A DNA stretch of 64,000 nt from Methylobacterium durans. Its GTDB lineage: Bacteria > Pseudomonadota > Alphaproteobacteria > Rhizobiales > Beijerinckiaceae. Every line of letters starts with the position of its first letter. The stretch's first letter is position 1. Below, in pieces: positions 39,153 through 48,847 of the stretch. The translations under genes and the position numbers were made by a program. The notes under the pieces were generated by a model, which was not told where the DNA came from, made no database searches, and saw only the letters and a list, made by a program, of their open reading frames with translations. Location of the stretch: positions 186,001 through 250,000 of the forward strand of contig NZ_CP029550.1 of NCBI RefSeq assembly GCF_003173715.1. The letters are read 5' to 3'.

Positions 39153-42073
39153 ATGAGCGATACGAACAATCCGGGAGACAAGACTCTGACGAAAGCACCC
39201 TCGAAGCCGCTGTCCTTGAAGCGTCCGATCGAGCAGGGCACCGTCCGTCAGAGCTTCTCCCACGGCCGCTCGAAGCAGGTCGTGGTCGAGACGGTGAAGC
39301 GCCGGGTGATCGGCGCGGCACCCGGCACGGCAGCCCCACGCGAGGCCGCACCCGCCAGCCGACCCGCCGCGCCGGCACCGGCCGCACCCGCGCGTCCTGC
39401 CGCTGCGCAGCGCTCGTCGTCCGGCGTGGTCCTGCGGACGCTGAGCGAGCAGGAGCGCGACGCCCGCGCCGCCGCGCTGGCCGATGCGCAGCGCCGCGAG
39501 CAGGATGTGCGCCGCCAGGCCGAGGACGAGGCACGCCATCGCCGCGAGCGCGAGGAGGCCGAGCAGCGCGAGCGCGAAGCCGCCGAGCAGCGCAAGCGCG
39601 ACGAGGAGAGCCGCCGCCGCCAGGAGGAGGAACTCCGCCGTCGCGCAACGGAAGAGGCCCTGCGCCGAACCGACACCGAGACGGCGCGCGCGCCTGCTCC
39701 CACGCCCGCTCCGGTCGCTCCGGTTCAGGCCGCGCCCGCTCAGCCGGCACCGACCGCCGCGCAGAGCGCTGCCCCGCGACCCAGCGCCCCGCCGCGCCCG
39801 CTCCCGCCGCACGACCGGCCGCCCCGTCGGCTCGGCCGGTGCCATCGGCGCGCCCGGCCACGGCGACGCCCGTTCGAGCGCCGATCACCCCGCGTCCGCC
39901 GGCCGGCGAGCCGCGCCGGACGATCACGGCCGACGTGCGCAAGCCGCGCGATCTCAGCTTCATGGCGAAGCCGGCCCCGGCGCCGGAGCCGGAGAAATCC
40001 GCAACGCCCACCACCGCCGCCCGTCCCGCGGGTGCGGCCGCGGCCGCTCGCCCGGCCGGCCGGCCCGCTGTCGCGGCCGAGGAGGAGGGAGACACCAAGC
40101 GCGTGATCCGGCGGCCCGGCATGCCGCTCAAGATCATCACCCCGCCGAAGACGCCCCGCTCGCCGGGTGGCGACCGCAACCGCGGCCGCCTGACGATCGC
40201 CAACGCCACCGCTGGCGAGGAGGAGCGCACGCGCTCCGTCGCCTCGTTCCGCCGCCGTCAGCAGCGCATGAGCGGCCACCGGCACGTGGAGCAGAAGGAG
40301 AAGATCGCCCGCGAGGTGACGATCCCGGAGACGATCACGATCCAAGAACTCGCCAACCGCATGTCGGAGCGGGCGGTGGACGTGATCCGCTTGCTGATGA
40401 AGCAGGGCCAGATCCACAAGATCACTGACGTGATCGATTCGGACACCGCCCAGCTGATCGCCGAGGAACTCGGCCACACGGTGCGCCGCGTTGCCGAGTC
40501 GGACGTCGAGGAGGGTCTCACCTCCGACGAGCCGGATTTCGAGGAGGATCTCGATCCGCGTCCCCCGGTCGTGACCATCATGGGCCACGTCGACCACGGC
40601 AAGACCTCGCTCCTCGACGCGATCCGCAAGGCGAACGTCGTCTCGGGCGAGGCCGGCGGCATCACCCAGCACATCGGTGCCTACCAGGTGGCGGCGCCGT
40701 CCGGCGACCTCATCACCTTCATCGACACCCCCGGCCACGCGGCCTTCACCTCCATGCGCGCCCGAGGCGCCAAGGTGACGGACATCGTCGTGATCGTGGT
40801 GGCGGCCGATGACGGCGTGATGCCCCAGACCGTCGAGGCGATCCAGCACGCCAAGGCGGCGGCTGTTCCTATGATCATCGCGATCAACAAGATCGACAAG
40901 GCCGACGCGAACCCGCAGCGGGTCCGCACCGAGCTTCTGCAGCACGACATCCAAGTCGAGTCGATGGGCGGCGAGACGCTGGAATTCGAGGTTTCGGCCA
41001 AGACCGGCGACGGCCTGCCCGATCTCCTCGAAGGTCTGCAGCTTCAGGCCGAGATCATGAACCTGCGCGCCAACGAGAAGCGCGACGGCGAGGGCACGGT
41101 CATCGAGGCCCAGCTTGATCGCGGGCGCGGCCCCGTCGCCACCGTGCTGGTGCAGCGCGGAACCCTGTTCACCGGCGACATCGTCGTCGCCGGAGCGGAA
41201 TGGGGCCGAGTGCGGGCGCTCATCGACGACAAGGGCGAGAACATCCAGTATGCCGGCCCTTCGGTGCCGGTCGAGGTTCTCGGCTTCAACGGCACGCCCG
41301 ACGCAGGCGACCGCGTCATCGTCGTGGCAAACGAGGCCCGCGCCCGAGAGGTCACCGAGTACCGCGCCCGCATCAAGCGTGAGCGGCTCGCGGCCCGTAC
41401 CGGCGGCGCCAACCGCTCGCTCGTCGACATGATGCGCGACCTCAAGGAAGGTGCCGGCCGCAAGGAGCTGCCGATCATCATCAAGGGCGACGTTCAGGGC
41501 TCGGTCGAGGCCATCTCCGGCGCGCTGGAGAAGCTCGGCAACGATGAGGTCTCGGCGCGGATCCTGCTTGCCGGTGTTGGCGGCATCACCGAGTCCGACA
41601 TCACCCTGTCGCAGGCCTCGAAGGCCGTCGTCATCGGCTTCAACGTGCGCGCCCACAAGGAAGCACGCGAGGCGGCCGAGCGGGCGGGCACTGAGATCCG
41701 CTACTACAACATCATCTATGACCTCGTGGACGACATCAAAGCCACGATGTCCGGCATGCTCCCGCCGACGCTCCGCGAGGAGCGCCTAGGCGAGGCGCTG
41801 ATCCAAGAGGTCTTCGAGGTCTCGAAGGTCGGCAAGGTCGCCGGCTGCCGCGTCCAGGATGGTGTCGTGGAGCGCGGCGCCCATGTTCGCCTGATCCGCG
41901 ACAATGTCGTGATCCACGAGGGCAAGCTGAAGACCCTGAAGCGCTTCAAGGACGACGCGAAGGAAGTCACGTCGGGCCAGGAATGCGGCATGGCCTTCGA
42001 GAATTTCGAGAACATGCGGGCGGGCGACATGATCGAGTGCTATCGCGTCGAGGAGATCCGCCGCACGCTCTGA
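39153..42073 (+). CDS. infB: Translation initiation factor IF-2 (frameshifted in the linker)
   Basis: Intact, about 973 residues. Delivers initiator tRNA to the 30S subunit. An N-terminal ~210-residue segment ([20 protein letters not shown], a charged coiled coil rich in R/E, and an Ala/Pro linker) is in one frame. From [19 protein letters not shown] onward it is in another. The G domain has [35 protein letters not shown] and AINKIDKAD; domains 3-4 end with [20 protein letters not shown]. One base is missing somewhere in 39770-39812, a C/G-rich stretch. IF-2 is essential, so a sequencing error is likely; an internal ATG at 39962 could make a short form. Confidence 0.93.
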
Positions 42074-42099
42074 TGCGGCGCTTTCTCGGCGGAGTGACA

Positions 42100-42132
42100 G
42101 GGGCGTGGCCTTCGTAGGCCGCGCCCCTTTTT
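42100..42132 (+). terminator. Terminator after infB
   Basis: GGGGCGTGGCC and GGCCGCGCCCC (one T-G wobble) around TTCGTA, followed by TTTTT. It lies 27 bases past the infB stop and separates rimP-nusA-ylxR-infB from the following genes. Confidence 0.88.
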
Positions 42133-42302
42133 CATGTCGAGACCGTCTGCGTACGGCGCCGGACCGATCCTTAAGGTTGACGCTCGATTCGTCCGTTCAG
42201 GGCCGGGCTCCGGCCTGTTCAGGTGCAGGGGCACCGAATAGCGTCTGTCTAGATTGATACACCCAAGATGAGGCGGCCGACGGGCTGCGAGGGCGCGGGG
42301 CG

Positions 42303-43178
42303 ATGCTGAATTCCTACGTGATCCGTCGTGCACTCTCGGACGGCAAGTACCGCAAGATATTCGTGGAGCGCCTGACCGAGCCGCTGCACCTGAACGCGAT
42401 CTCGCTGGGCGTCGCGCTGTTCGGCTCGTTCCGGGCCAAGGTCGCATTCGACCTGATGGTGCGCCAGCAATATGCGTTTCCGATCCTGTTCGCCGCCGAG
42501 CAGGCGAGGAGGCGCGGCCTCCCGCGCATCACGGTGCTGGAGTTCGGCGTGGCGGCGGGGGCGGGCCTCCTCAACATGTGCGAGCTCGCCCGGCGCACCG
42601 AGGCCGCGACCGGAGTCGCCATCGATGTCGTGGGTTTCGACACGGGCCGCGGCATGCCGCCCGCGATCGATTATCGCGACATGCCGGAATATTTCCAGGA
42701 GGGCGACTTCCCGATGGATTTCGAGGCCCTGCGCCGGGCGCTTCCCGGCCGGTGCCGCCTCGTCATCGGCGACGCCGAGACCACGATCCCCGACTTCCTG
42801 GCCTCGGTCTCGCCCGAGGCGCCGGTCGGCTTCGTCTCGGTCGACGTCGATTACTATTCGTCGGCCGTGAAGGTGCTGACTGTCCTCGACGGCCGGCCCG
42901 AGCAATATCTGCCGCTCGTCCCCGTCTACCTCGACGACGTGAGCATGGACGGGGCGAATCCCTGGAACGGCGAGCTTCTCGCGGTCGCGGAGTTCAACGA
43001 GGCCCGCCCCCTTCGCAAGATCGCCCCGTTCAACGTCCTGCGCTCGAAGCGGGTCTTCAAGAATGCAGGCTGGATCGATCGCATGTTCGCGGCGCATATC
43101 CACGATCACCCCTCCCGCACCCCGGCGACGGCGAAACGGGCGACACAGGCCTATATCCCGAACGAGTATTTGCGCTAA
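42303..43178 (+). CDS. Putative class I methyltransferase-fold protein
   Basis: 291 residues. [20 protein letters not shown] (about residues 76-95) resembles the S-adenosylmethionine-binding glycine-rich loop, with an acidic residue at the end of the next strand ([17 protein letters not shown]). [20 protein letters not shown] resembles motif IV of TylF/macrocin-type methyltransferases, and [20 protein letters not shown] could hold metal-binding aspartates. No signal peptide. It is inserted between infB and rbfA, which are usually adjacent, and follows a terminator, so it should have its own promoter in 42133-42302. The substrate is unknown and the fold call is moderate. Confidence 0.62.
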   Translation: MLNSYVIRRALSDGKYRKIFVERLTEPLHLNAISLGVALFGSFRAKVAFDLMVRQQYAFPILFAAEQARRRGLPRITVLEFGVAAGAGLLNMCELARRTEAATGVAIDVVGFDTGRGMPPAIDYRDMPEYFQEGDFPMDFEALRRALPGRCRLVIGDAETTIPDFLASVSPEAPVGFVSVDVDYYSSAVKVLTVLDGRPEQYLPLVPVYLDDVSMDGANPWNGELLAVAEFNEARPLRKIAPFNVLRSKRVFKNAGWIDRMFAAHIHDHPSRTPATAKRATQAYIPNEYLR

Positions 43179-43387
43179 AGGAAGCGCCTTCACGCGGCAC
43201 CCGCTTCGCTGACTGCGCCCCGATCGTTCGGGCCGCCGTCGCGGGCGTTCGCGATCCATGCTCCGGCGATGCTCGGCAGGTGGTGGGGCCTGTCCCGGCC
43301 GCGCGGCTCCCCAGGGGAGCGCGCGGCGGGAAGAGGGTTCTTTCGCCCGTTGCAGCGTTTGCCGCCCGAACTGCGTTAGACGTCTCG

Positions 43388-43825
43388 ATGGCCCAGAAAC
43401 AGCAGAGCGCCGGTCCCTCTCAGCGCCAGCAGCGCGTGGCGGAACTGGTGCGGCACGCCCTTGCCGAGGTGCTTCAGCGCGGCGACATCCAGGATCCTGT
43501 GCTCGGCACGCACGTGGTTACCGTGCCGGAGGTCCGCATGTCGCCGGACCTCAAGCTCGCCACCGCCTACGTCATGCCGCTCGGCGGCCAGGACGAGGCG
43601 CCGGTCATTGCGGCGCTGGAGCGCAACCGGAAGATCCTGCGCCAGGAAGTCGCCCGGCGGGTGAACCTCAAATACGCGCCCGAACTCCGGTTCCGCCGCG
43701 ACGAAACCTTCGACGAGGCCGCCCGAATCGACGCGCTTCTGCGCAGCGATAAGGTGCAGCGGGACCTCGACACGGGACCACAAGAAGGGTCCGACGGCGA
43801 ACCCGAGCCTGATCCCGGGCATTGA
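43388..43825 (+). CDS. rbfA: Ribosome-binding factor A
   Basis: 145 residues. KH-like factor for 16S rRNA 5'-end maturation and cold adaptation. Markers are [20 protein letters not shown], then [34 protein letters not shown] and [20 protein letters not shown]. The start ATG at 43388 fits the family; the longer open frame upstream is an arginine-rich shadow of the preceding gene. An acidic tail ([13 protein letters not shown]) is typical. Operon with truB, 109 bases downstream. Confidence 0.95.
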   Translation: MAQKQQSAGPSQRQQRVAELVRHALAEVLQRGDIQDPVLGTHVVTVPEVRMSPDLKLATAYVMPLGGQDEAPVIAALERNRKILRQEVARRVNLKYAPELRFRRDETFDEAARIDALLRSDKVQRDLDTGPQEGSDGEPEPDPGH

Positions 43826-43934
43826 TCCCGGCGCGCCCGACCGAACTTATCCGACCCGAAACGCTGGACGGCGCGGCGAGGCCCGGTTCAACTCCGGAGC
43901 CCGAGCGGCCGAACCGTCATCGACCGAGGATCTC

Positions 43935-44957
43935 ATGACCGACGTTCCGCCCATCGAGCGCCAGAACCCCGCGCCCGAGACGATGCGCCCGAGCGAGCGC
44001 CGTCCCCTCGACGGGCGCCGTCCGCCCCGCAGCGGGCCGAGGCCCGACCGCCCGAAGAAGCGCGACGTCAGCGGATGGGTGATCCTCGACAAGGGCGTCG
44101 GCATGACCTCGACGCACGCCGTCGCGGTGGTGAAGCGCGCCTTCAACGCCAAGAAGGCGGGCCATGCCGGCACGCTCGACCCCCTGGCCTCGGGCATCCT
44201 GCCGATCGCCCTCGGCGAGGCGACGAAGACGGTTCCCTTCGTCATGGACGGGCGCAAAGCTTACCGCTTCACCGTGGCCTGGGGCGTGGAGACCGACACG
44301 GACGACGCGGAGGGACGCCCCGTCGCGACCAGCGAGGAACGTCCGACCCGCGAGGCCGTCGAGGCGGCGCTGCCCAACTTCATCGGGGCGATCGAGCAGG
44401 TTCCGCCGCGCTTCTCAGCCATCAAGATCGCGGGCGAGCGCGCCTACGATCTCGCCCGCGACGGCGAGGTGGTCGAGCTCGTCGCTCGGCCAGTCCAGAT
44501 CGATCATCTGTCGGTGGTCGAGCACGCGGATGGGCACACGGTGATCGCGGCCGAGTGCGGCAAGGGCACCTATGTGCGGGCGCTCGCCCGCGACCTCGGC
44601 CGCATGCTCGGCTGCTACGGCCACGTCGCCGCGCTTCGCCGCACGCGCGTCGGACCTTTCTCCGAGGGCGAATCGTGCAACGTCGCCGCCCTGGAGGCGG
44701 GCGGCCCGGAAGGCAACGCGCCGCATCTGCGCCCGGTCGAGACCGCCCTCGACGCGATCCCCTCGGTGACGATCTCGCGCGACATGGCTCTGCGGCTGAT
44801 GCGCGGTCAGCCGGTGATCCTGCGCGGGCGGGACGCACCCACGGAGGGCAAGATCTTCGCCACCTGCGGCGGCATCCTCGTTGCGGTCGGCGACGTCGAG
44901 CGAGGCGAACTGGTGCCGCATCGGGTGTTTCACCTCGGCGGCGTCGGCGGGCGATAG
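43935..44957 (+). CDS. truB: tRNA pseudouridine(55) synthase
   Basis: 340 residues. Makes pseudouridine 55 in the T-loop of tRNAs. The catalytic aspartate is in [20 protein letters not shown]; other motifs are [58 protein letters not shown], and [20 protein letters not shown]. The N-terminus carries a ~45-residue basic, proline-rich extension ([20 protein letters not shown]) beyond the family core. It converges with the photosynthesis superoperon, with only 15 bases between the two stops and no terminator. Confidence 0.95.
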   Translation: MTDVPPIERQNPAPETMRPSERRPLDGRRPPRSGPRPDRPKKRDVSGWVILDKGVGMTSTHAVAVVKRAFNAKKAGHAGTLDPLASGILPIALGEATKTVPFVMDGRKAYRFTVAWGVETDTDDAEGRPVATSEERPTREAVEAALPNFIGAIEQVPPRFSAIKIAGERAYDLARDGEVVELVARPVQIDHLSVVEHADGHTVIAAECGKGTYVRALARDLGRMLGCYGHVAALRRTRVGPFSEGESCNVAALEAGGPEGNAPHLRPVETALDAIPSVTISRDMALRLMRGQPVILRGRDAPTEGKIFATCGGILVAVGDVERGELVPHRVFHLGGVGGR

Positions 44958-44972
44958 GCGCGGCGCCCTCCC

Positions 44973-45107
44973 TTAGCCGGCCGCGATGTCGTCCGGCTTC
45001 TCCGCCTTCGCCTGCGCCCGGTCGGCCCGGATGCCGCGGCGGACGACGACGAGCTGCCACACCGCCAGGGCGATCAGCAGGAGTTCCAGGGCGGTCGCCG
45101 CGATCAT
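44973..45107 (-). CDS. Tiny single-span membrane protein (44 residues)
   Basis: MIAATALELLLIALAVWQLV is a membrane span followed by a basic stretch (VVRRGIRADRAQAKAEK) and an acidic end, giving an N-out or re-entrant anchor with a cytoplasmic charged tail. Its ATG overlaps the stop of the preceding tiny gene (ATGA). It is the last gene of the photosynthesis superoperon. It resembles its neighbour in plan (span with W-Q-L, then R-rich tail), suggesting a duplicated pair. No known family recognised. Confidence 0.6.
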   Translation of the reverse strand: MIAATALELLLIALAVWQLVVVRRGIRADRAQAKAEKPDDIAAG

Positions 45108-45265
45108 GGCGCGCCCTCCTGCCCGGATTCGGCGCGCTGCCGCGCCGCGGCTTCGCGGTCCCGGCGTATGCTGCGCTTGAGGCGTGCGAGCTGCCAAATC
45201 GCCGCACCGATGGCGAGCGCGAAGACGAGGCCGATGTCGAAGACCGCGAAGAGCGGATCGCTCAC
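45104..45265 (-). CDS. Tiny single-span membrane protein (53 residues)
   Basis: Starts at GTG 45265, overlapping the crtB stop by four bases. The protein VSDPLFAVFDIGLVFALAIG then AAIWQLARLKRSIRRDREAA is one hydrophobic span and a strongly basic tail, ending AESGQEGAP. Gene overlap on both sides is good evidence of translation despite the small size. Function unknown; by position it may assist carotenoid or photosystem assembly (inference). Confidence 0.62.
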   Translation of the reverse strand: MSDPLFAVFDIGLVFALAIGAAIWQLARLKRSIRRDREAAARQRAESGQEGAP

Positions 45266-46335
45266 GGAGCGCTCTCGCGCGCCAGCGCCTCCCGCTCGCG
45301 CAGGATCTCGATCATGTCGAGCACGCGCACGACCTTCCCACCGAGATCCCACCAGCCGGGCACCGCCGTGGGCGCCGGGACCGCCGACACGGCGGCGACC
45401 AGGAAGGCGGTCTCGGGCAGGCAGGGCGCCGGCGCGGGGACGGTCGCACGCGGCAGGGCGGCGCGCGCGAGGAGCGCGGCCTTGCGGCGCCCGGGAACGC
45501 GGGCGCGGCGGCTGACCGAATCGTGTCCCGCCCGCTCGATCTCCCGGCCGATCTCCGCGTAGATCAGCCGCGCTGCGCGGATCGCGGGGCGGCAACCGGG
45601 CGGCAGGCCGCGGATCCCCGACTCCGAGCGCGCGTAGAGAAGCTCCGCCGCGTCGAGGAGGCGCGCGACGAGCCGGCCGATGGCCGGGCTCGCCTCGGGC
45701 TTCGCCAGGAAGGCGTCCGGCTCGATGCCCTCCTCGGCGAGCCAGCGCAGGGGCAGGTAGAGCCGGCCCGCCCGCGCATCCTCGCCGACGTCGCGGGCGA
45801 TGTTGGTGAGCTGCATCGCCACACCCAGGTCGCAGGCCCGCGCCAGGATCTCGGGATCGCGGACGCCCATGATCAGGGTCATCATCGCGCCGACCGAGCC
45901 CGCGACGCGCGCCGCGTAGGCGCAGAGGTCCGACAGGGTCTCGTAGCGGCGTCCCCGCGCATCCCAGGCCAAGCCGTCGAGGAGCGCCTCGGGCAGCGTC
46001 CGCGGGATGGCGTAGGCGGCGAGGATGTCGGCGAGCGCCCGGTCGGCCGGGCTGTCGGCCGGATCGCCCGCGTAGGCCCGCGCGAGGCGAGCCTGGAGCC
46101 GGACGACCGCGGCGGCCGAGGTGCCGGCCCGCGCTTCGTCCACCGCATCGTCCGAGTGGCGGCAGAAGGCGTAGAGTCCGTAGGCCGCCCGACGGGTGCC
46201 CGGCGGCAGCAGGAGCGAGGCGGCGTGAAAGCTGCGGGAGCCCTGGCGGATCGCAGCCCGGCAGGCCGCGTGATCGCGCCCACTGGCGAAGGGCGCGGGC
46301 GGCCGCTCGGCGAAGTCAGGCGAAGACGCGCGCAT
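45262..46335 (-). CDS. crtB: Phytoene synthase
   Basis: 357 residues. Joins two geranylgeranyl diphosphates to phytoene, the first carotenoid step. The squalene/phytoene synthase motifs are YAFCRHSDDAVDEARAG (first aspartate-rich) and AMQLTNIARDVGEDARAGRL (second). The start region SFHAASLLLPPGTRRAAYGL is typical. A ~60-residue proline/alanine-rich C-terminal extension precedes a final amphipathic helix (VVRVLDMIEILREREALARE). Its start lies inside the end of crtI (20-base overlap), so the two are translationally coupled. Confidence 0.94.
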   Translation of the reverse strand: MRASSPDFAERPPAPFASGRDHAACRAAIRQGSRSFHAASLLLPPGTRRAAYGLYAFCRHSDDAVDEARAGTSAAAVVRLQARLARAYAGDPADSPADRALADILAAYAIPRTLPEALLDGLAWDARGRRYETLSDLCAYAARVAGSVGAMMTLIMGVRDPEILARACDLGVAMQLTNIARDVGEDARAGRLYLPLRWLAEEGIEPDAFLAKPEASPAIGRLVARLLDAAELLYARSESGIRGLPPGCRPAIRAARLIYAEIGREIERAGHDSVSRRARVPGRRKAALLARAALPRATVPAPAPCLPETAFLVAAVSAVPAPTAVPGWWDLGGKVVRVLDMIEILREREALARESAP

Positions 46336-47851
46336 CCGGCACCACCCGATCGAGAATTCTGGCCGAGGACAACACGCCGGGAAGCCCGGCGCCCGGATGG
46401 GTGCCTGCCCCGACGAGGAAAAGGTTGCGCACGTCCTCGGACGCGTTGTGCGGACGGAACCACGCCGATTGCTTCAGCACCGGCTCCAGGCCGAAGCCGG
46501 AGCCGCGGAAGCTGAGGAAATCGTCGGCGAAATCCTGCGGCGTCGTCACCTTTGAGGTCACGATTGCCTCTGACAGGCCGGGCATCAGGCTCGCCTCGAG
46601 ATAGGCGGCGATGCGCCGCCGGTAAGCTTCGGCGCAAATCCCCCAATCCTGCCCGCCGGCGAGGTTCGGCACCGGCGAGAGGACGTAGAAGGCGTCGTGA
46701 CCGGGTGGCGCCAGCATCGGATCCGTCGCGGTTGGCCGATGCAGGTAGAGGCTGAAATCGTCGGCGAGGCGCTTCCGCCCGAAGATGTCGGCGATGAGCT
46801 CGCGGTAGCGCGGCCCCATCAGGATCGTGTGATGGGCGAGGTCGGGATATTTTCGCTTTGTCCCGAAATACCAGACGAACAGGCCCATCGACGAATGCGT
46901 CGCGTCGATGCGGGCGTCGCTCCAGCGCCGGCGCGCCTTGCGCGGCAGCAGGCGTCGGTAGGTGAAGGCCGAGTCGGCGTTCGAGACCACGATGTCGGCC
47001 GGGATCCGCTCGCCTGTGGTGAGCGTGACGCCGACGGCCCGCCCCTCGTCGACGCGGATATCCGCCACGTCCGCACCGGTACGCAGGGCCCCGCCTTGCC
47101 CCCGGATCAGGCCGGCGAGGCCGTCGACGAGGCGGCCCGTGCCCCCCATCGCGAAATGGACGCCCCAGCGCCGCTCGAGATGCGCGATCAGGCAGTAGAT
47201 CGCGCTCGCGCGGAACGGGCTTCCGCCGATCAGCAGCGGGTGGAAGCTGAAGATCGTCCGCAGCCGCTCGTCGCTGATATGCCGCGAGACCTCCCGGTAG
47301 ACGCTGCGATGGCCGCCGAGGCGCAACAGGTCCGGGGCGATGCGCAGCATGTCCCGGATGCTGCCGAAGGGGACATGGCCGAGTTCCTCGAAGCCAATCC
47401 GGCAGATCTCGCGGCTGCGCGCCATGAAGCGCTCGTAGCCCGGCACGTCGGCTCGCGAGAAGCGTGCGACCTCGGCCCGCATCGCGGCCTCGTCGCCGCT
47501 GTATTCGAAAGTGGCGCCATCCTCGAACCGGATCCGGTAGAAGGGCAGCATCGGCACGAGGTGGACATCGTCCGACATCCGCCGCCCGCAGAGCGCCCAG
47601 AGTTCTTCGAACAGGAAGGGCGCGGTGACGATGGTCGGCCCCGCATCGAAGGTGAAGCCGTCCTGCCAGTGGACGCGGGCCCGACCGCCGAGCTGGTCTA
47701 GCCGCTCCAGGACGGTCACCCGGTAGCCTCGCGCTCCGAGCCGGATGGCGGCCGCGAGCCCGCCGAATCCGCTGCCGATGACGACGGCGCGGGGTCTCGG
47801 CCCCTCGCCGAGACTGTCGATCTCCATTGACTGATCAATCGTCAACATCAT
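46316..47851 (-). CDS. crtI: Phytoene desaturase
   Basis: 511 residues. FAD-dependent desaturation of phytoene towards neurosporene or lycopene. The N-terminal dinucleotide fold is AVVIGSGFGGLAAAIRLGAR with GYRVTVLERLDQLGGRARVH. DAGPTIVTAPFLFEELWAL follows, and the C-terminal CrtI signature is NLFLVGAGTHPGAGLPGVLS. Full length for the bacterial CrtI family. Placed between bchO (12-base gap) and crtB, inside the bacteriochlorophyll superoperon. Confidence 0.95.
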   Translation of the reverse strand: MMLTIDQSMEIDSLGEGPRPRAVVIGSGFGGLAAAIRLGARGYRVTVLERLDQLGGRARVHWQDGFTFDAGPTIVTAPFLFEELWALCGRRMSDDVHLVPMLPFYRIRFEDGATFEYSGDEAAMRAEVARFSRADVPGYERFMARSREICRIGFEELGHVPFGSIRDMLRIAPDLLRLGGHRSVYREVSRHISDERLRTIFSFHPLLIGGSPFRASAIYCLIAHLERRWGVHFAMGGTGRLVDGLAGLIRGQGGALRTGADVADIRVDEGRAVGVTLTTGERIPADIVVSNADSAFTYRRLLPRKARRRWSDARIDATHSSMGLFVWYFGTKRKYPDLAHHTILMGPRYRELIADIFGRKRLADDFSLYLHRPTATDPMLAPPGHDAFYVLSPVPNLAGGQDWGICAEAYRRRIAAYLEASLMPGLSEAIVTSKVTTPQDFADDFLSFRGSGFGLEPVLKQSAWFRPHNASEDVRNLFLVGAGTHPGAGLPGVLSSARILDRVVPDARVFA

Positions 47852-47863
47852 TGGACAGTACGG

Positions 47864-48847
47864 TCAGTCGTGTTTCCCTGGCAAGGCGGGTCCTGTCGCG
47901 GTTCGACGTCGATTCCGCGGATGTTCCGGCGGCAGGATGCCGACAACCGCGGCCTCGCGCAGGATCGTGTCGGCGACGCGCTCCGGCGCCTCCTCGTGTG
48001 CGAGGTGGCCGAGGCCGCGCAGCAGCTCCACCCGCGCATCGGGCAGGCGATCACGCACGGCAAAGGCCGTCTCGGGCAGGATGGCGCGATCTTCGCCGCC
48101 GACGACGAGCAGCGTGCGGAGCCCGAGGCCGGCGAGATCGCGATCGAGGGCGTCGAGGTTCCAGTTCGCCATCATGCCGAGGGCGCCGGCGATGTGCGCG
48201 GGCTTGCGGAACAGGCGGCGGTAGAGATCGAGGCCCTGTCCATCGAGGCGGGAGCCGGTGCCGCGGATCAGCCGCTCGACCGCGGCGCGATCGACCGACC
48301 ACGCGAAGATGCGGGACGTGACCGGGTTGAGGAACAGCATCCGCGCCATGCCGGGAAAGACGAGGCCCGCCATGCCCGGGAACGGCTTGAGCGCACCGTT
48401 CAGCGCCACCAGGAGCCGGGGCGCGAACCCGCCGTCGAGGCAGGCCCGGGCGAGGATCGCGGCTCCGGCCGAGTGGCCGACGACCACAGCGGGGTCACTG
48501 CCTAGCGCCCGAACGAGGTCGGTGAGCGCCCCAGCCATGCCGGGCAGCGACAGGCGTCGGTCCGGCAGTGGATCCGTGAAGCCGTGGCCGGGGAGGTCTG
48601 GCGCGATCACGCGAAAGCGCTCCGCGAGGCGCGGCATCAGCCCGCGCCAGGAATGAGTCGCGGCCCCGGTTCCGTGAACGAGGAGAAGTTGGGGCGCCCC
48701 CGCCGGCCCCATTTCCTGGAGGTGCCAGGAGAGGCCGGAGGCCGTCACGAAGCGGCTCGCGCCCCGGTGCGGCCAGTCGCGGCCCTCCTCTTCCCAGCGC
48801 GGACGGTCCTCCCGGTAGGAGACCATGGCGAGGCTCACGCTGTTCAT
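47864..48847 (-). CDS. bchO: BchO, alpha/beta-hydrolase of magnesium chelatase cluster
   Basis: 327 residues. Alpha/beta-hydrolase fold: oxyanion region LLLVHGTGAATHSWRGLMPR, then RVIAPDLPGHGFTDPLPDRR, nucleophile elbow VVVGHSAGAAILARACLDGG, and a histidine near the C-terminus (LLRGLGHLAHEEAPERVADT). The BchO family normally follows bchI-bchD and is thought to aid magnesium chelatase, by an unknown reaction. The start ATG at 48847 overlaps the bchD stop (ATGA). Confidence 0.9.
   Translation of the reverse strand: MNSVSLAMVSYREDRPRWEEEGRDWPHRGASRFVTASGLSWHLQEMGPAGAPQLLLVHGTGAATHSWRGLMPRLAERFRVIAPDLPGHGFTDPLPDRRLSLPGMAGALTDLVRALGSDPAVVVGHSAGAAILARACLDGGFAPRLLVALNGALKPFPGMAGLVFPGMARMLFLNPVTSRIFAWSVDRAAVERLIRGTGSRLDGQGLDLYRRLFRKPAHIAGALGMMANWNLDALDRDLAGLGLRTLLVVGGEDRAILPETAFAVRDRLPDARVELLRGLGHLAHEEAPERVADTILREAAVVGILPPEHPRNRRRTATGPALPGKHD

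Noticed and set aside
47820..47880. PpsR/CrtJ-type TGT-N12-ACA operator upstream of crtI
   Set aside because: The nearest match is TGT-N12-ACG, and it overlaps the end of bchO inside the superoperon; not convincing as a regulatory site.
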